Origin: CAYORM01 sp964406375
Lineage (GTDB): Bacteria > Pseudomonadota > Alphaproteobacteria > DSM-16000 > Inquilinaceae
Direction of reading: 5' to 3'
Length of the DNA stretch: 26,211 nucleotides
Assembly (NCBI GenBank): GCA_964406375.1
Contig: CAYORM010000040.1
Coordinates: 1 to 26,211 of the forward strand
The number at the start of each line of letters is the position of its first letter. Positions within the stretch are counted from its first letter, which is position 1. The position numbers and the translations under genes were made by a program. Below are positions 14,730 to 22,809 of this stretch, in pieces. The notes under the pieces were generated by a model. It worked only from the letters and a program-made list of their open reading frames with translations. It made no database searches and was not told where the DNA came from.

Positions 14730-16256
14730 ATGGAGGAACTCGTCGCCGCGGCCGCGGCCGCGTCCTATTGGCTGGCCGTGGGGCTGTGGCTGGCGATCAT
14801 CGCGATGCTGCTGCGCCGGCTGTGGCGCCCGCCGGCGATCGACCGGACGACGGCGTTCCTGATCGTGATCCTGGCCGTCGATGCCGGCCGTACCCTCATC
14901 GAGAACCTCTACTTCGGCCTCTACTGGGGCTCGATCTACGGCGTCCTGTCGCCGGAGGTGGCGCTGCTGTTCGGCCGGCCGTCCCTGGCGGTGCTCCCGA
15001 AACTGCTGAACATCGCGGTCGCGGTCGTCATCCTCTGCCTGCTCTTGTGCCGCTGGCTGCCGCGGGTCGAGCGTGAGCGCGCGGCGACGGCGGCGGCGCT
15101 GGTCGAGAGCCGCCGGCATGCCGAGCTGGTGGCCACTGCATTCAGCGCCGTCGCGACCCCGATCTCCGTGGTCGACGCCGGTCAGGCCGACCTGCCGGTT
15201 GTGTTCGCCAACCGTGCCTTCCGGGAGATGTTCGGCGCCGGTCCCTGGGCATGGCCGTCGGGCGGGCCGGCCTGGGGCATCGTCCCCGGCGATGCCGAGG
15301 CGGCCGCGACCCTGGCCGGGCTGCGCCGGGCGATCGAGGCCGGCACGACGGCGTCGGCCGTAGTGCGCACTGCCGACACGCCGCCGCGCTGGCTGCAGGT
15401 GAATGTCAGCTCCTCCGTCGACAGGCTCGCGGACGGGACGCGGCCCGGCGTTGCGACCTTTCGTGACGTCACCACCCGGCGCGAGGCGGAGGCGCGGCTC
15501 GCCCGGCGCTCGCGGCTGGAGGCGCTCGGCCAGCTCACCGGCGGGATCGCGCATGACTTCAACAATCTGCTCAGCGTCGTCGAAGGCAATGCCGAGCTCG
15601 CCGAGGCCGCGCTCGCCGACCGGACCGAGCCAAAACTCGTCGAGGCGCGGGAGGCCGCCGCCACGATCCGTGCCGCGGGCGAACGCGGCGCGGCGCTGGT
15701 TCACCGCCTGCTCGCCTTCGCTCGGCAGGAGCCGCTGGCCGATCGTCCTTTCGCGGTCGACCCGACCATGCGCGCGCTCGAGCCGTTGCTGCTGACCAGT
15801 CTCGGATCGGCGGTCACGCTCGATCTTGACCTCGCGGCGCCGGGGGCGATGGTCCGGTGCGATCCCTCGCGCCTCGAGAATGCGGTGATCAACCTCTGCA
15901 TCAATGCGCGCGACGCGATGCCCGCGGGTGGCCGTGTCGCCGTCGCCACCACCTGCGTGGCGGTCAGTGCCGAGGCGGCCGAGCGGATCGGCGATCTGCG
16001 GCCGGGCCCGCATGTCGCGATCCGCATCGCCGATACCGGAGAGGGGATGACACCGCAGATCCTCGAGCGGGCCTTCGATCCCTTCTTCACCACCAAGGCC
16101 GGGCGCGGCGGCACCGGCCTCGGTCTCAGCACCGTCTATGGCTTCGTCCGCCAGGCGGGTGGCGGCATCGAGATCGCCTCCACGCCGGGGCAGGGGACGG
16201 AGGTGACGCTGTGGCTGCCGGCCGCCGAGGACGAACCGGTGGCCGGGCGACGGTGA
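14730..16256 (+). CDS. Membrane PAS sensor histidine kinase, orphan
   Basis: A 508-aa kinase. The N-terminus has three hydrophobic helices (about 10-28, 41-58 and 92-107) and the sensor appears to be membrane-embedded with little periplasmic part. A PAS domain follows at about 130-250. The dimerisation/phosphoacceptor segment is LGQLTGGIAHDFNNLLS with H275, the NtrB/HDFNN-type subgroup. The ATPase domain has the N box INARDAMP (N392), the G1 box DTGEGM (D435), the F box FDPFFTT and the G2 box GGTGLGLSTVYG. No receiver domain is fused and no response regulator is adjacent. ATG 14730 has a strong GGAGG site. Signal and target are unknown. Confidence 0.93.
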   Translation: MEELVAAAAAASYWLAVGLWLAIIAMLLRRLWRPPAIDRTTAFLIVILAVDAGRTLIENLYFGLYWGSIYGVLSPEVALLFGRPSLAVLPKLLNIAVAVVILCLLLCRWLPRVERERAATAAALVESRRHAELVATAFSAVATPISVVDAGQADLPVVFANRAFREMFGAGPWAWPSGGPAWGIVPGDAEAAATLAGLRRAIEAGTTASAVVRTADTPPRWLQVNVSSSVDRLADGTRPGVATFRDVTTRREAEARLARRSRLEALGQLTGGIAHDFNNLLSVVEGNAELAEAALADRTEPKLVEAREAAATIRAAGERGAALVHRLLAFARQEPLADRPFAVDPTMRALEPLLLTSLGSAVTLDLDLAAPGAMVRCDPSRLENAVINLCINARDAMPAGGRVAVATTCVAVSAEAAERIGDLRPGPHVAIRIADTGEGMTPQILERAFDPFFTTKAGRGGTGLGLSTVYGFVRQAGGGIEIASTPGQGTEVTLWLPAAEDEPVAGRR

Positions 16257-16381
16257 AGGGATCGTCGCGCAGGCGTCGCACGTTGAGGCGCCGTGTGAGA
16301 GTGTGGCCGGCGCAGCCTGCGCATCACTCACCGCTGCGCATCCGGCGGCCGTGGCGGCCGCCGACGACGATGGAGAGACCA

Positions 16382-16696
16382 ATGAAGTTCCTGCCCTGCC
16401 TCCTCATCGCCGCGGGCGGCATCGCCATCGCCGCCTGCCAGCCCGGCACGGGTGTCTCGAGCGGCCCCGTCACGCCACGGCCGGTCGTGCCGGCCGGACC
16501 CGCCTCCTTCGACCTCGCCGCCTTCGAGCGGTTCATTGACAGCCGGCCGACGCCCGCGAGCTTCCGCGCGACCTATCCGCAGATCCAGCTCGTACTGCCG
16601 GGCGACATCGCGACCATGGAATACCGCTACGACCATTCGCGGTTCTTCGCCGATCTCGACGCGCAGGGCCGGATCGTCGGCGGTGGCTTCCGCTGA
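16382..16696 (+). CDS. Small lipoprotein, I78 peptidase-inhibitor-like
   Basis: A 104-aa lipoprotein precursor. Residues 1-18 are a signal peptide and IAIAAC19 is the lipobox, so C19 would be lipidated. After a Pro-rich linker, residues 45-104 resemble the I78 inhibitor family (potato-inhibitor-I-like fold): the patterns LVLPGDIATMEYRYDHSRFF and DLDAQGRIVGG follow the family's PGD-x-x-T-x-x-Y-R ... LD-x-x-GRI order. Inhibition of serine proteases in the envelope would be the expected role, but the family's usual C-terminal cysteine is absent here. GGAGAG precedes ATG 16382. A paralogue of identical length lies at 19909. Lipoprotein status is confident; the family call is moderate. Confidence 0.8.
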   Translation: MKFLPCLLIAAGGIAIAACQPGTGVSSGPVTPRPVVPAGPASFDLAAFERFIDSRPTPASFRATYPQIQLVLPGDIATMEYRYDHSRFFADLDAQGRIVGGGFR

Positions 16697-16701
16697 GTGT
16701 G

Positions 16702-16726
16702 CGGCGCCCGGCCCGTCCGGGCGCCG
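16702..16726 (+). terminator. Hairpin terminator after the lipoprotein gene
   Basis: CGGCGCCCGG (16702-16711) pairs perfectly with CCGGGCGCCG (16717-16726) around the loop CCCGT. It starts five bases after the stop codon. There is no T tract. Confidence 0.65.
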
Positions 16727-16769
16727 ACCGGTGCTTGACGGCGGCGGGCGATCCGGCGTCGTCTAGGGC

Positions 16770-18014
16770 ATGAGCGCCGACAGCATCGACAGCCGGCCCG
16801 CACGTCACAATGTGCTCGTCCTGGCGGCGGCGAGCGCGCTCGGCGGTGCGGCGCCGCCCATCATCGTCTCGCTCGGCGGGATCGTCGGCCAGATGCTGGC
16901 GCCACAGGCCGGGCTCGCCACGCTGCCGGTCAGCCTGTACACGCTCGGTGTCGCGCTCGGCACCATTCCGGCGGCACTCCTCATGCGGCGCTTCGGGCGG
17001 CGCGACGCCTATCTGTTCGGCGCGCTGCTGGGCGCCGCCTCGGGTCTCTTGGCGGCGATGGGGATCCTCCGCGCCGCCTTTCTCCTGTTCTGCGCCGGCA
17101 CCTTCCTGGCGGGCTTCTATGCCGCCTATGTCCAGAGCTACCGCTTCGCCGCCGCCGATGCGGTGGAGCCCCCGGCGCGCGCCCGGGCGATCTCCTATGT
17201 GATGGTCGGCGGGCTGGTCGCTGCGGTGATCGGGCCGCAGATCGTGATCTGGACCCGCGACGCCTTGCCCGGCGTGCCCTTCGCCGGCAGTTTCCTCGGC
17301 CAGACAGCACTGGCGCTCCTCGCGCTGCCAGTCATCCTGATGCTGCGCAGCCCGCCACCGCAGCCGGCAGCGCGCCCTTCCTCGTCCTCTTCCGCTGGCA
17401 TCGACGCGGCGGGCACCGCCGCCCGTCCGCTGCGCGTCATCATCACCCAACCGCGCTTCCTGCTTGCGGTCGCCGCCGGCGTCGTCAGCTACGGGCTGAT
17501 GAGCTTCGTGATGACCGCCTCGCCGCTCGCGATGGTCGCCTGCGGCCACAGCGTGGGCGAGGCGGCGCTCGGCATCCAATGGCATGTGCTGGCGATGTTC
17601 GCGCCGAGCTTTGTCACCGGTCATCTGATCCAGCGCTTCGGCAAGGAACGGGTGACCGCGGCGGGGCTGGTGATGATCGCCGGTGCGGCCGCGGTGGCGC
17701 TGGGCGGGCTGTCGCTGACGCATTTCTGGGCGTCGCTCGTCCTGCTCGGCGTCGGCTGGAACTTCGGCTTCATCGGCGCGACCGCGATGGTCACCGAATG
17801 CCACACCGCGGCCGAGCGGGGGAAGGCGCAGGGTGCGAATGATTTCATGATCTTCGGCTCGGTCGCCGCCGCCTCCTTCTTCTCCGGCACGCTCCTGACG
17901 GCGGCCGGTTGGGCGGTGATCAACTGGCTGGTCTTCCCCGCCGTCGCGCTGGTACTCGTGCCGCTGCTGCTGTGGCGGGTACCGGCTGCCGGCGGGGCGG
18001 TCGGGCACGCCTGA
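16770..18014 (+). CDS. Major facilitator superfamily transporter
   Basis: A 414-aa inner-membrane carrier with twelve hydrophobic segments and a central hydrophilic loop (about 190-222, Pro/Ser-rich). The loop between helices 2 and 3 has the MFS signature in the form LLMRRFGRRDAYLFG. The ECHTAAERGKAQGANDFMIFG stretch near helix 11 is found in one bacterial MFS group that includes proposed riboflavin or drug transporters; substrate cannot be assigned. The start is ATG 16770. It precedes the metallo-hydrolase gene by 35 bases on the same strand, so the two may be co-transcribed. The preceding hairpin separates it from the lipoprotein gene. Confidence 0.9.
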   Translation: MSADSIDSRPARHNVLVLAAASALGGAAPPIIVSLGGIVGQMLAPQAGLATLPVSLYTLGVALGTIPAALLMRRFGRRDAYLFGALLGAASGLLAAMGILRAAFLLFCAGTFLAGFYAAYVQSYRFAAADAVEPPARARAISYVMVGGLVAAVIGPQIVIWTRDALPGVPFAGSFLGQTALALLALPVILMLRSPPPQPAARPSSSSSAGIDAAGTAARPLRVIITQPRFLLAVAAGVVSYGLMSFVMTASPLAMVACGHSVGEAALGIQWHVLAMFAPSFVTGHLIQRFGKERVTAAGLVMIAGAAAVALGGLSLTHFWASLVLLGVGWNFGFIGATAMVTECHTAAERGKAQGANDFMIFGSVAAASFFSGTLLTAAGWAVINWLVFPAVALVLVPLLLWRVPAAGGAVGHA

Positions 18015-18049
18015 CGGCGACGGAGATCGACGAAACGGGGAGAGGGCTC

Positions 18050-18928
18050 ATGCAGACACCGGAGGTGACCGGCTTCTACGACCCGCGGACCTGTTCGGTG
18101 CAGTATGTCGTGGCGGACCCCGCGACGCGGCGCTGTGCCATCATCGACCCGGTCCTCGATTACGAGGAGAAATCCGGGGCGACCGCCACCGCAAACGCCG
18201 ACCGCCTGCTCGCCTTCGTCGCCGAGCGCGGACTCTCCGTCGAGTGGATTCTCGACACCCATCCCCATGCCGACCATTTCTCCGCCGCCGCCTACCTGAA
18301 GGCCAGGACCGGGGCGCCGACGGCGATCGGCGCCAAGGTCGTCGAGGTGCAGCAGCTGTGGAAGGCGATCTACAACTGGCCCGACTTCCCGGCCGACGGC
18401 TCGCAATGGGACCGGCTGTTCGCCGATGGCGACCGCTTTCGGATCGGTGAGACCGAGGTGCGGGTGATGGCGTCCCCCGGTCATACCCTCGCTTCTATCA
18501 CCTACCTGGCCGGCGACGCCGCCTTCATCCACGACACGCTGTTCATGCCCGATGGCGGCACCGCCCGGGCCGATTTCCCGGGCGGCGACGCGGCCACGCT
18601 ATGGCGTTCGATCCAGGCGCTCCTCGCCCTGCCCGAGGAGACGCGCCTGTTCACGGGCCATGACTACCGCCCCGGCGGCCGTGAGCCGCGCTGGGAGAGC
18701 ACGGTGGCCGAGCAGAAGGCAGCCAACATTCACCGCGAGGCGCTGGCCACGGAGGCGGATTTCGTCGCCATGCGCACCCGCCGTGACCGGACCCTGGCGA
18801 TGCCGAAGCTGATCCTGCACGCGCTGCAGGTGAACATCAGGGGCGGCCGGCTGCCAGAGCCCGAAGCCAATGGCCGGCGCTACCTTAAGATCCCGCTCGA
18901 CGCGCTCGAGGGGGCGGTGTGGGATTGA
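18050..18928 (+). CDS. Metallo-beta-lactamase-fold persulfide dioxygenase-like protein (ETHE1/Blh type)
   Basis: A 292-aa MBL-fold enzyme. The metal site is complete: THPHADH at 70-76, GHT at about 148-150, the bridging aspartate region HDTLFMPDGGTARADF, and the late GHDY. The PDGGTARADFPGGDA segment and overall length match the Blh/ETHE1 persulfide dioxygenases, which oxidise glutathione persulfide to sulfite during sulfide detoxification. No rhodanese domain is fused and no BigR-type regulator is adjacent. ATG 18050 has GGGGAGAGGG upstream. Its stop codon lies two bases from the 3' end of the convergent tRNA-Arg gene, so it has no terminator of its own. Confidence 0.88.
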   Translation: MQTPEVTGFYDPRTCSVQYVVADPATRRCAIIDPVLDYEEKSGATATANADRLLAFVAERGLSVEWILDTHPHADHFSAAAYLKARTGAPTAIGAKVVEVQQLWKAIYNWPDFPADGSQWDRLFADGDRFRIGETEVRVMASPGHTLASITYLAGDAAFIHDTLFMPDGGTARADFPGGDAATLWRSIQALLALPEETRLFTGHDYRPGGREPRWESTVAEQKAANIHREALATEADFVAMRTRRDRTLAMPKLILHALQVNIRGGRLPEPEANGRRYLKIPLDALEGAVWD

Positions 18929-18930
18929 AC

Positions 18931-19007
18931 TGGCGTCCCCGGCGGGATTCGAACCCACGACCTCGCGCTTAGGAGGCGCGCGCTCTATCCTGCTGAGCTA
19001 CGGGGAC
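18931..19007 (-). tRNA. tRNA-Arg (anticodon CCT)
   Basis: A complete 77-base cloverleaf with encoded CCA. Acceptor GTCCCCG pairs with CGGGGAC; the D arm is GCTC/GAGC; the anticodon stem CGCGC/GCGCG carries the loop CTCCTAA with anticodon CCT, reading AGG; the T arm is GTGGG/CCCGC with loop TTCGAAT. The discriminator base is G. The 3' end abuts the stop of the metallo-hydrolase gene. Confidence 0.97.
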
Positions 19008-19097
19008 GTCGGAGAGGGCTTATAACAGGCGGGCCCGTCCGATGCACGCCCGGCGAGTCGTTCAGCCGCCAGCCGGCTTCACCATCGGGAGCAGAGG

Positions 19098-19859
19098 ATG
19101 TCCTTCGCCCGCTATCCCAGTCTCGAGAACGCCACCGTCTTCGTCACCGGGGGTGCCTCGGGCATCGGCGCCGAGATCGTGCGCGCCTTCGGCGCGCAGC
19201 GCGCGCGCATCGGCTTCGTCGATATCGACGAGGCGTCCGGCGGGGCGCTGGCGCGCGAGCTCGCGGAGGGGGGCGCCGCGATCCGTTTCGAAGCCTGCGA
19301 CCTGCGCGACATTGAGGCGCTGCGCCGGGCGTTCGCGGGGCTCGAGGCGGCGCTGGGGCCGGCGGCGGTGTTGGTCAACAATGCCGCCCGCGACGACCGC
19401 CATGCCTGGCAGGACGTGACGCCGGAGTACTACGACGAGCGAATCGCGGCCAATCTCCGCCACATGTTCTTCGCCATCCAGGCGGTGGCGCCCGGAATGA
19501 TCGCCGCCGGCCGCGGCTCGATCATCAATCTCGGCTCGAACTCCTGGTGGGAGGCGGCCGGTGGCATGCCGGTCTACACAAGCGCCAAGGCGGCGGTGCA
19601 CGGGATGACGCGGGCCTTCGCCCGTGACCTCGGCCGCCATCGCATCCGCGTCAACACCGTGGTGCCCGGCTGGGTGATGACCGAGCGGCAGAAGGCGCTC
19701 TGGGTGACGCCCGAGGCGATCGAGCGGCACCGGCAGAAGCAGTGCCTGCCCGATCTGATCGAGCCGGTCTACATCGCGCGCATGGTGCTGTTCCTCGCCT
19801 CCGATGATGCGGCGATGTGCACCGCCAACAACTACATGGTCGAGGCCGGGTCGATCTGA
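19098..19859 (+). CDS. Short-chain dehydrogenase, D-xylose 1-dehydrogenase (XylB)-like
   Basis: A 253-aa SDR. It has the TGGASGIG cofactor loop (17-24), D42 at the end of beta 2 (NAD rather than NADP), NNAA (94-97), and the catalytic S147, Y160 and K164. Beyond the general family it shares specific segments with Caulobacter XylB as I remember it: the YPSL start, DDRHAWQDVTPEYYDERI, NLRHMFFAIQAVAPGM, VVPGWVMTERQ, and LFLASDDAAMCT near the end. Oxidation of an aldose to its lactone is the best guess, with the exact sugar unknown. ATG 19098 follows GGGAG-CAGAGG. It stands alone between tRNA-Arg and the second lipoprotein gene, not in a sugar operon. Confidence 0.88.
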   Translation: MSFARYPSLENATVFVTGGASGIGAEIVRAFGAQRARIGFVDIDEASGGALARELAEGGAAIRFEACDLRDIEALRRAFAGLEAALGPAAVLVNNAARDDRHAWQDVTPEYYDERIAANLRHMFFAIQAVAPGMIAAGRGSIINLGSNSWWEAAGGMPVYTSAKAAVHGMTRAFARDLGRHRIRVNTVVPGWVMTERQKALWVTPEAIERHRQKQCLPDLIEPVYIARMVLFLASDDAAMCTANNYMVEAGSI

Positions 19860-19908
19860 GGCCCAGCGGACCGTCCCGTCACACCGACTTGCCGAAAGGA
19901 GACACCGC

Positions 19909-20223
19909 ATGAGGATTCCGACCGGCATCGCATCCGCCCTTGTCCTGCTGGCCGCCGTCGCGGTCGCCGGCTGCCAGACCGGCGCGATGACGGCTGCCGA
20001 TCCCGCCCCGGCGGAGACCGCCGCCGAGAGCACGTTCGACGAGGCGGCCTTCGATGCCTTCATCGCCGGCCGCCCGGACCCGGCGGCGTTCCGCGCCGCC
20101 TATCCCGACATCCTCCTGGTGCTGCCCGGCGACATCGCGACCCGCGAGCTGCGGCTCGACCACTCGCGCTTCTTTGCCGAGCTCGACGGGGAGGGGCGAA
20201 TCACCGGCGGCCGCTTCCAGTGA
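19909..20223 (+). CDS. Small lipoprotein, I78 peptidase-inhibitor-like (paralogue)
   Basis: A 104-aa lipoprotein precursor with the lipobox VAVAGC (C22). The C-terminal 60 residues align with the lipoprotein encoded at 16382 without gaps: shared blocks include SRP/GRP near the start, LVLPGDIAT, LDHSRFFAEL against YDHSRFFADL, and GRI at the end. The same I78-like pattern (PGD-x-x-T, then LD-x-x-GRI) is present, again without the family's terminal cysteine. AAAGGAG precedes ATG 19909 by eight bases. The stop overlaps the GTG start of mmcB, so the two are in one transcript, perhaps with the SDR gene 49 bases upstream. The target protease, if any, is unknown. Confidence 0.8.
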   Translation: MRIPTGIASALVLLAAVAVAGCQTGAMTAADPAPAETAAESTFDEAAFDAFIAGRPDPAAFRAAYPDILLVLPGDIATRELRLDHSRFFAELDGEGRITGGRFQ

Positions 20224-20726
20224 CGGGGCGGCCGATGCCCCTGGCGCCGGGTCCCGGCGCCGATCCTGCGGCGGATCCTGGCGGCGACCGGTGCGCGGCG
20301 CTCGCCGAGACGCCGCGGGTGACGCGCGGGGTGCGGCGCTGGCTCGCGGCGCGCGGCCTTTCCAGCCTCTGCGAGGTCACACTGCCGACGGGGCGCCGGC
20401 TCGACATACTGGCGCTGTGCCCGCGCGGCGGGCTGACCGCGATCGAGGTGAAGGTCTCGGTCGCCGATCTGCGCGGCGACCGCAAATGGACCAGCTATCG
20501 CGACTGGTGCGACCGGCTCTATTTCGCCGTACCGCCCGGGTTCCCGCTCGAGCTGGTGCCGGAAGACAGCGGCCTTCTGGTCGCCGACGCATTCGACGCG
20601 GTGGAGCACCGTGCCCCACCGGAGCATCCCGTGGCGGCGGCGCGGCGCCGCTCCATGCTGATCGAGTTCGGCCGGCTGGCCGCCGCACGGCTCCACCTCG
20701 CCGAGGACGGCTTCGCCCGGTTCTGA
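20220..20726 (+). CDS. mmcB: MmcB-family DNA repair protein
   Basis: A 168-aa protein of the alphaproteobacterial MmcB family, which has a PD-(D/E)XK-nuclease-like fold and in Caulobacter is part of the SOS/mitomycin C response. Key features: RRLDILALCPRGGLTAIEVKVS around residues 58-79 (D62, E75-V-K77 as the nuclease-like D...ExK core), DLRGDRKWTSYRDWCDRLYFAV, then GLLVADAF and AAARRRSMLIEFGRLAAARL. GTG 20220 overlaps the lipoprotein stop (GTGA); ATG 20235 is an alternative, and the first 25 residues are low-complexity. No LexA box was found before it, so SOS control through this transcript is not evident. Confidence 0.85.
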   Translation: MTGRPMPLAPGPGADPAADPGGDRCAALAETPRVTRGVRRWLAARGLSSLCEVTLPTGRRLDILALCPRGGLTAIEVKVSVADLRGDRKWTSYRDWCDRLYFAVPPGFPLELVPEDSGLLVADAFDAVEHRAPPEHPVAAARRRSMLIEFGRLAAARLHLAEDGFARF

Positions 20727-20727
20727 C

Positions 20728-20744
20728 CGCGACGGACCGTCGCG
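20728..20744 (+). terminator. Palindrome after mmcB, possible terminator
   Basis: CGCGACGG and CCGTCGCG flank a single A, a perfect 17-base interrupted palindrome starting two bases after the mmcB stop. As RNA it would fold as a 6-bp stem with a 5-base loop. No T tract follows, so a protein-binding role is also possible. Confidence 0.4.
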
Positions 20745-20809
20745 CCGGCGGGCGTGGCAGGCGGCCGGCCGCGCCGTCGGTCGCGCCGCATCTCTTTTCT
20801 CACCCGCTC

Positions 20810-20838
20810 TTTACGCGGAGATGCTATCTGCGGATCAT
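20810..20838 (+). promoter_or_regulatory. Candidate promoter of the IalB-family gene
   Basis: TTTACG (20810-20815) and GATCAT (20833-20838) are 17 bases apart and each matches four of six consensus bases. The stretch 20791-20840 is clearly less G+C-rich than its surroundings. Initiation near 20845 would leave a leader of about 90 bases. Confidence 0.35.
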
Positions 20839-20933
20839 ACATCGCGGTCGCGGCACCCCGGCCGCCCGTGCTATGCATCGTCCCGGCCGGGCCGCGAGGG
20901 GCCGGCGCTCCCGACGACCAACAGAGTGGCGCT

Positions 20934-21470
20934 ATGGTGAAAACGTTCGGCAAGGCCTTCCTCGGGGCCCTCCTCGGCCTCGCGATCGTCGGAGCGGTGG
21001 GCACGACCGCCGTACCCGCCGTGGCTCAGGACGTCCAATACATCGCGACGCATCGGGATTGGCATGCCTTCCAGTTCATGGAGGGCGGCAACAAGGCCTG
21101 CTACGTGGCGAGCAAGCCGACACAGCTCGAGCCGACGAATGTCAACCACGGTGACATCTTCGTCCTCGTCACCCACCGGCCGGCCGAGAATCAGCGCAAC
21201 GTGGTCAGCCTGATGGTCGGCTACAATTTCCGTCAGGGCAGTGAGGCGACGGTCAGTGTCGGCGACCGGACCTTCGCGCTGTTCACCGACGGGTCCACGG
21301 CCTGGACCCGCGACCCGGCCTCGGATGAGGCGCTGGTCGCGGCGATGAAGGCCGGCTCGACGATGGTCGTCCGGGCGACCTCCGCCCGCGGCACCAACGT
21401 CACCTACACCTTCTCGCTGCTCGGCGTGACCGCCGCGCTCAACGAGATCGACAGGGCCTGCGCCGGCTGA
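20934..21470 (+). CDS. IalB-family exported protein (invasion-associated locus B)
   Basis: A 178-aa exported protein. Residues 1-31 form a signal peptide ending AVPAVAQ. The mature part matches the IalB family along its length: W44 in HRDWHAF, NKACYVASKP with a conserved cysteine, VTHRPAENQRNVVSLMVGYNF, FALFTDGSTAWTRD, VAAMKAGSTMVVRATSARGT and a last cysteine in DRACAG, probably disulfide-bonded. The family is named from Bartonella, where it affects entry into red cells, but it is widespread in free-living alphaproteobacteria and its molecular role is unclear. The start is ATG 20934 with a weak ribosome-binding site. It is a single-gene unit with its own candidate promoter and terminator. Confidence 0.9.
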   Translation: MVKTFGKAFLGALLGLAIVGAVGTTAVPAVAQDVQYIATHRDWHAFQFMEGGNKACYVASKPTQLEPTNVNHGDIFVLVTHRPAENQRNVVSLMVGYNFRQGSEATVSVGDRTFALFTDGSTAWTRDPASDEALVAAMKAGSTMVVRATSARGTNVTYTFSLLGVTAALNEIDRACAG

Positions 21471-21497
21471 ACGGCACTCTTTCCGACCTGATGGGCC

Positions 21498-21521
21498 GGC
21501 GCCTTCCCGCGGGGAGGCGCC
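21498..21521 (+). terminator. Hairpin terminator after the IalB-family gene
   Basis: GGCGCCTTCCC (21498-21508) pairs with GGGGAGGCGCC (21511-21521), ten Watson-Crick pairs and one G-U; the tip opens to a 4-base loop. It lies 27 bases after the stop codon, followed by a short ATTT. Confidence 0.65.
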
Positions 21522-21650
21522 GTCGCCATTTGGGCGGGAGCCGCTGACGAAGGCAAAGCCGCCGGGGGCGAGGCGGGGCGGAGGGGGATCGATGGCCGGC
21601 AGGGCCGGCAATGCGCCGCGGCCGCACGGCGCCGCATTCGGGACCGGATC

Positions 21651-22805
21651 ATGGGCATAGAGACACACGCCTCGCTCTTCGCGCCCGCGACGCCATCCGC
21701 CGACGGGCGTCCGTCGCTGGTCGGGCTGTCGCGCGACGAGCTCGTCGCGCTGATGGCGACGCTGGACGAGCCCGCCTTCCGGGGACGGCAGCTCTTCGGC
21801 TGGATCTACCGCCGCGGGGCGACCGACTTCGCCGCGATGAGCGACCTCGCCAAGCCGCTGCGTGCGAAGCTCGCGGAGCGGTTCACCCTCGCCCGGCCCG
21901 CCGTCGTCCGCCAGCAGGTGTCGTTCGACGGCACGCGCAAATGGCTGGCGCGCATGACCGACGGGCAGGAGATCGAGCAGGTCCACATCCCGGAGGAGGA
22001 TCGCGGCACGCTGTGCGTATCGAGCCAGGTCGGCTGCACCCTGACCTGCCGCTTCTGCCATACCGGCACGCAGCGGCTGGTGCGCAACCTCGAAGCGGGG
22101 GAGATCGTCGGGCAGGTGATGCTCGCCCGCGACCTGCTCGAGGATTGGGGGCGCGAGGGTGAGGATCGGCGGCTCACCAACATCGTCATGATGGGGATGG
22201 GCGAGCCGCTCTACAATTTCGAGAATGTGAAGCGCGCCCTGTCAATCGTCATGGATGGCGAGGGGATCGCGCTGTCGCGGCGACGGATCACGCTGTCGAC
22301 GGCAGGCGTCGTGCCGCTGATGAAGCGCTGCGGCGAGGAGCTGGGCGTTAACCTCGCGGTCTCGCTGCATGCGGTGACGGACGAGCTGCGCGACCGGATC
22401 GTGCCGATCAACAAGGCCTATCCGATCGCCGAGCTGCTCGAGGCCTGCCGCACCTATCCCGGCGTCAACAATGCCCGCCGGATCACCTTCGAATACGTCA
22501 TGCTCCGCGACATCAACGACAGCGAGGCTGATGCGAAGGCCCTCGTCCGGCTGCTCCGCGGCATTCCGGCCAAGATCAATCTGATCCCGTTCAATCCCTG
22601 GCCGGGGGCGCCCTTCGAATGCGCCACCGCGGCGGCGATCGACCGTTTCGCCGCCGTGCTGATGGAGGCGGGCTATGCCAGCCCGATCCGCACGCCGCGC
22701 GGACGCGACATCCTCGCGGCCTGCGGGCAGCTCAAATCCGACAGCGTCCGCCAGCGTGCCTCCGAGCGGGTGCGCGCTGCGGCGCCGGTCGCGGCCGCCG
22801 GGTGA
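21651..22805 (+). CDS. rlmN: RlmN, dual-specificity rRNA/tRNA adenine-C2 methyltransferase
   Basis: A 384-aa radical-SAM enzyme that methylates C2 of A2503 in 23S rRNA and A37 of some tRNAs. The cluster motif is C129-TLT-C133-RF-C136 (CX3CX2C). The methyl-carrying cysteine is C358 in ILAACGQLKS near the C-terminus. MMGMGEPLYNFENV, LSTAGVVP, NLAVSLHAVTDELRDRIVPI and INLIPFNPWPG are all RlmN signatures. Full length for the family, with an N-terminal HhH-like domain (FRGRQLFGWIYRRGATDF). ATG 21651 has only a weak site (GGACCGG). Two small membrane-protein genes follow directly and probably share the transcript. Confidence 0.96.
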   Translation: MGIETHASLFAPATPSADGRPSLVGLSRDELVALMATLDEPAFRGRQLFGWIYRRGATDFAAMSDLAKPLRAKLAERFTLARPAVVRQQVSFDGTRKWLARMTDGQEIEQVHIPEEDRGTLCVSSQVGCTLTCRFCHTGTQRLVRNLEAGEIVGQVMLARDLLEDWGREGEDRRLTNIVMMGMGEPLYNFENVKRALSIVMDGEGIALSRRRITLSTAGVVPLMKRCGEELGVNLAVSLHAVTDELRDRIVPINKAYPIAELLEACRTYPGVNNARRITFEYVMLRDINDSEADAKALVRLLRGIPAKINLIPFNPWPGAPFECATAAAIDRFAAVLMEAGYASPIRTPRGRDILAACGQLKSDSVRQRASERVRAAAPVAAAG

Positions 22806-22809
22806 CGCC

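Noticed and set aside
14613..16382. A 589-codon minus-strand frame opposite the histidine kinase
   Set aside because: Low-complexity charged text; the kinase on the other strand has every expected box.
16735..16766. TTGACG as -35 of a promoter for the MFS gene
   Set aside because: No acceptable -10 lies 16 to 18 bases downstream; GTCTAG is 20 away.
16533..18008. A 491-codon minus-strand frame opposite the MFS gene
   Set aside because: Arg/Gln/Asp-rich with no domain; the plus strand encodes a complete transporter.
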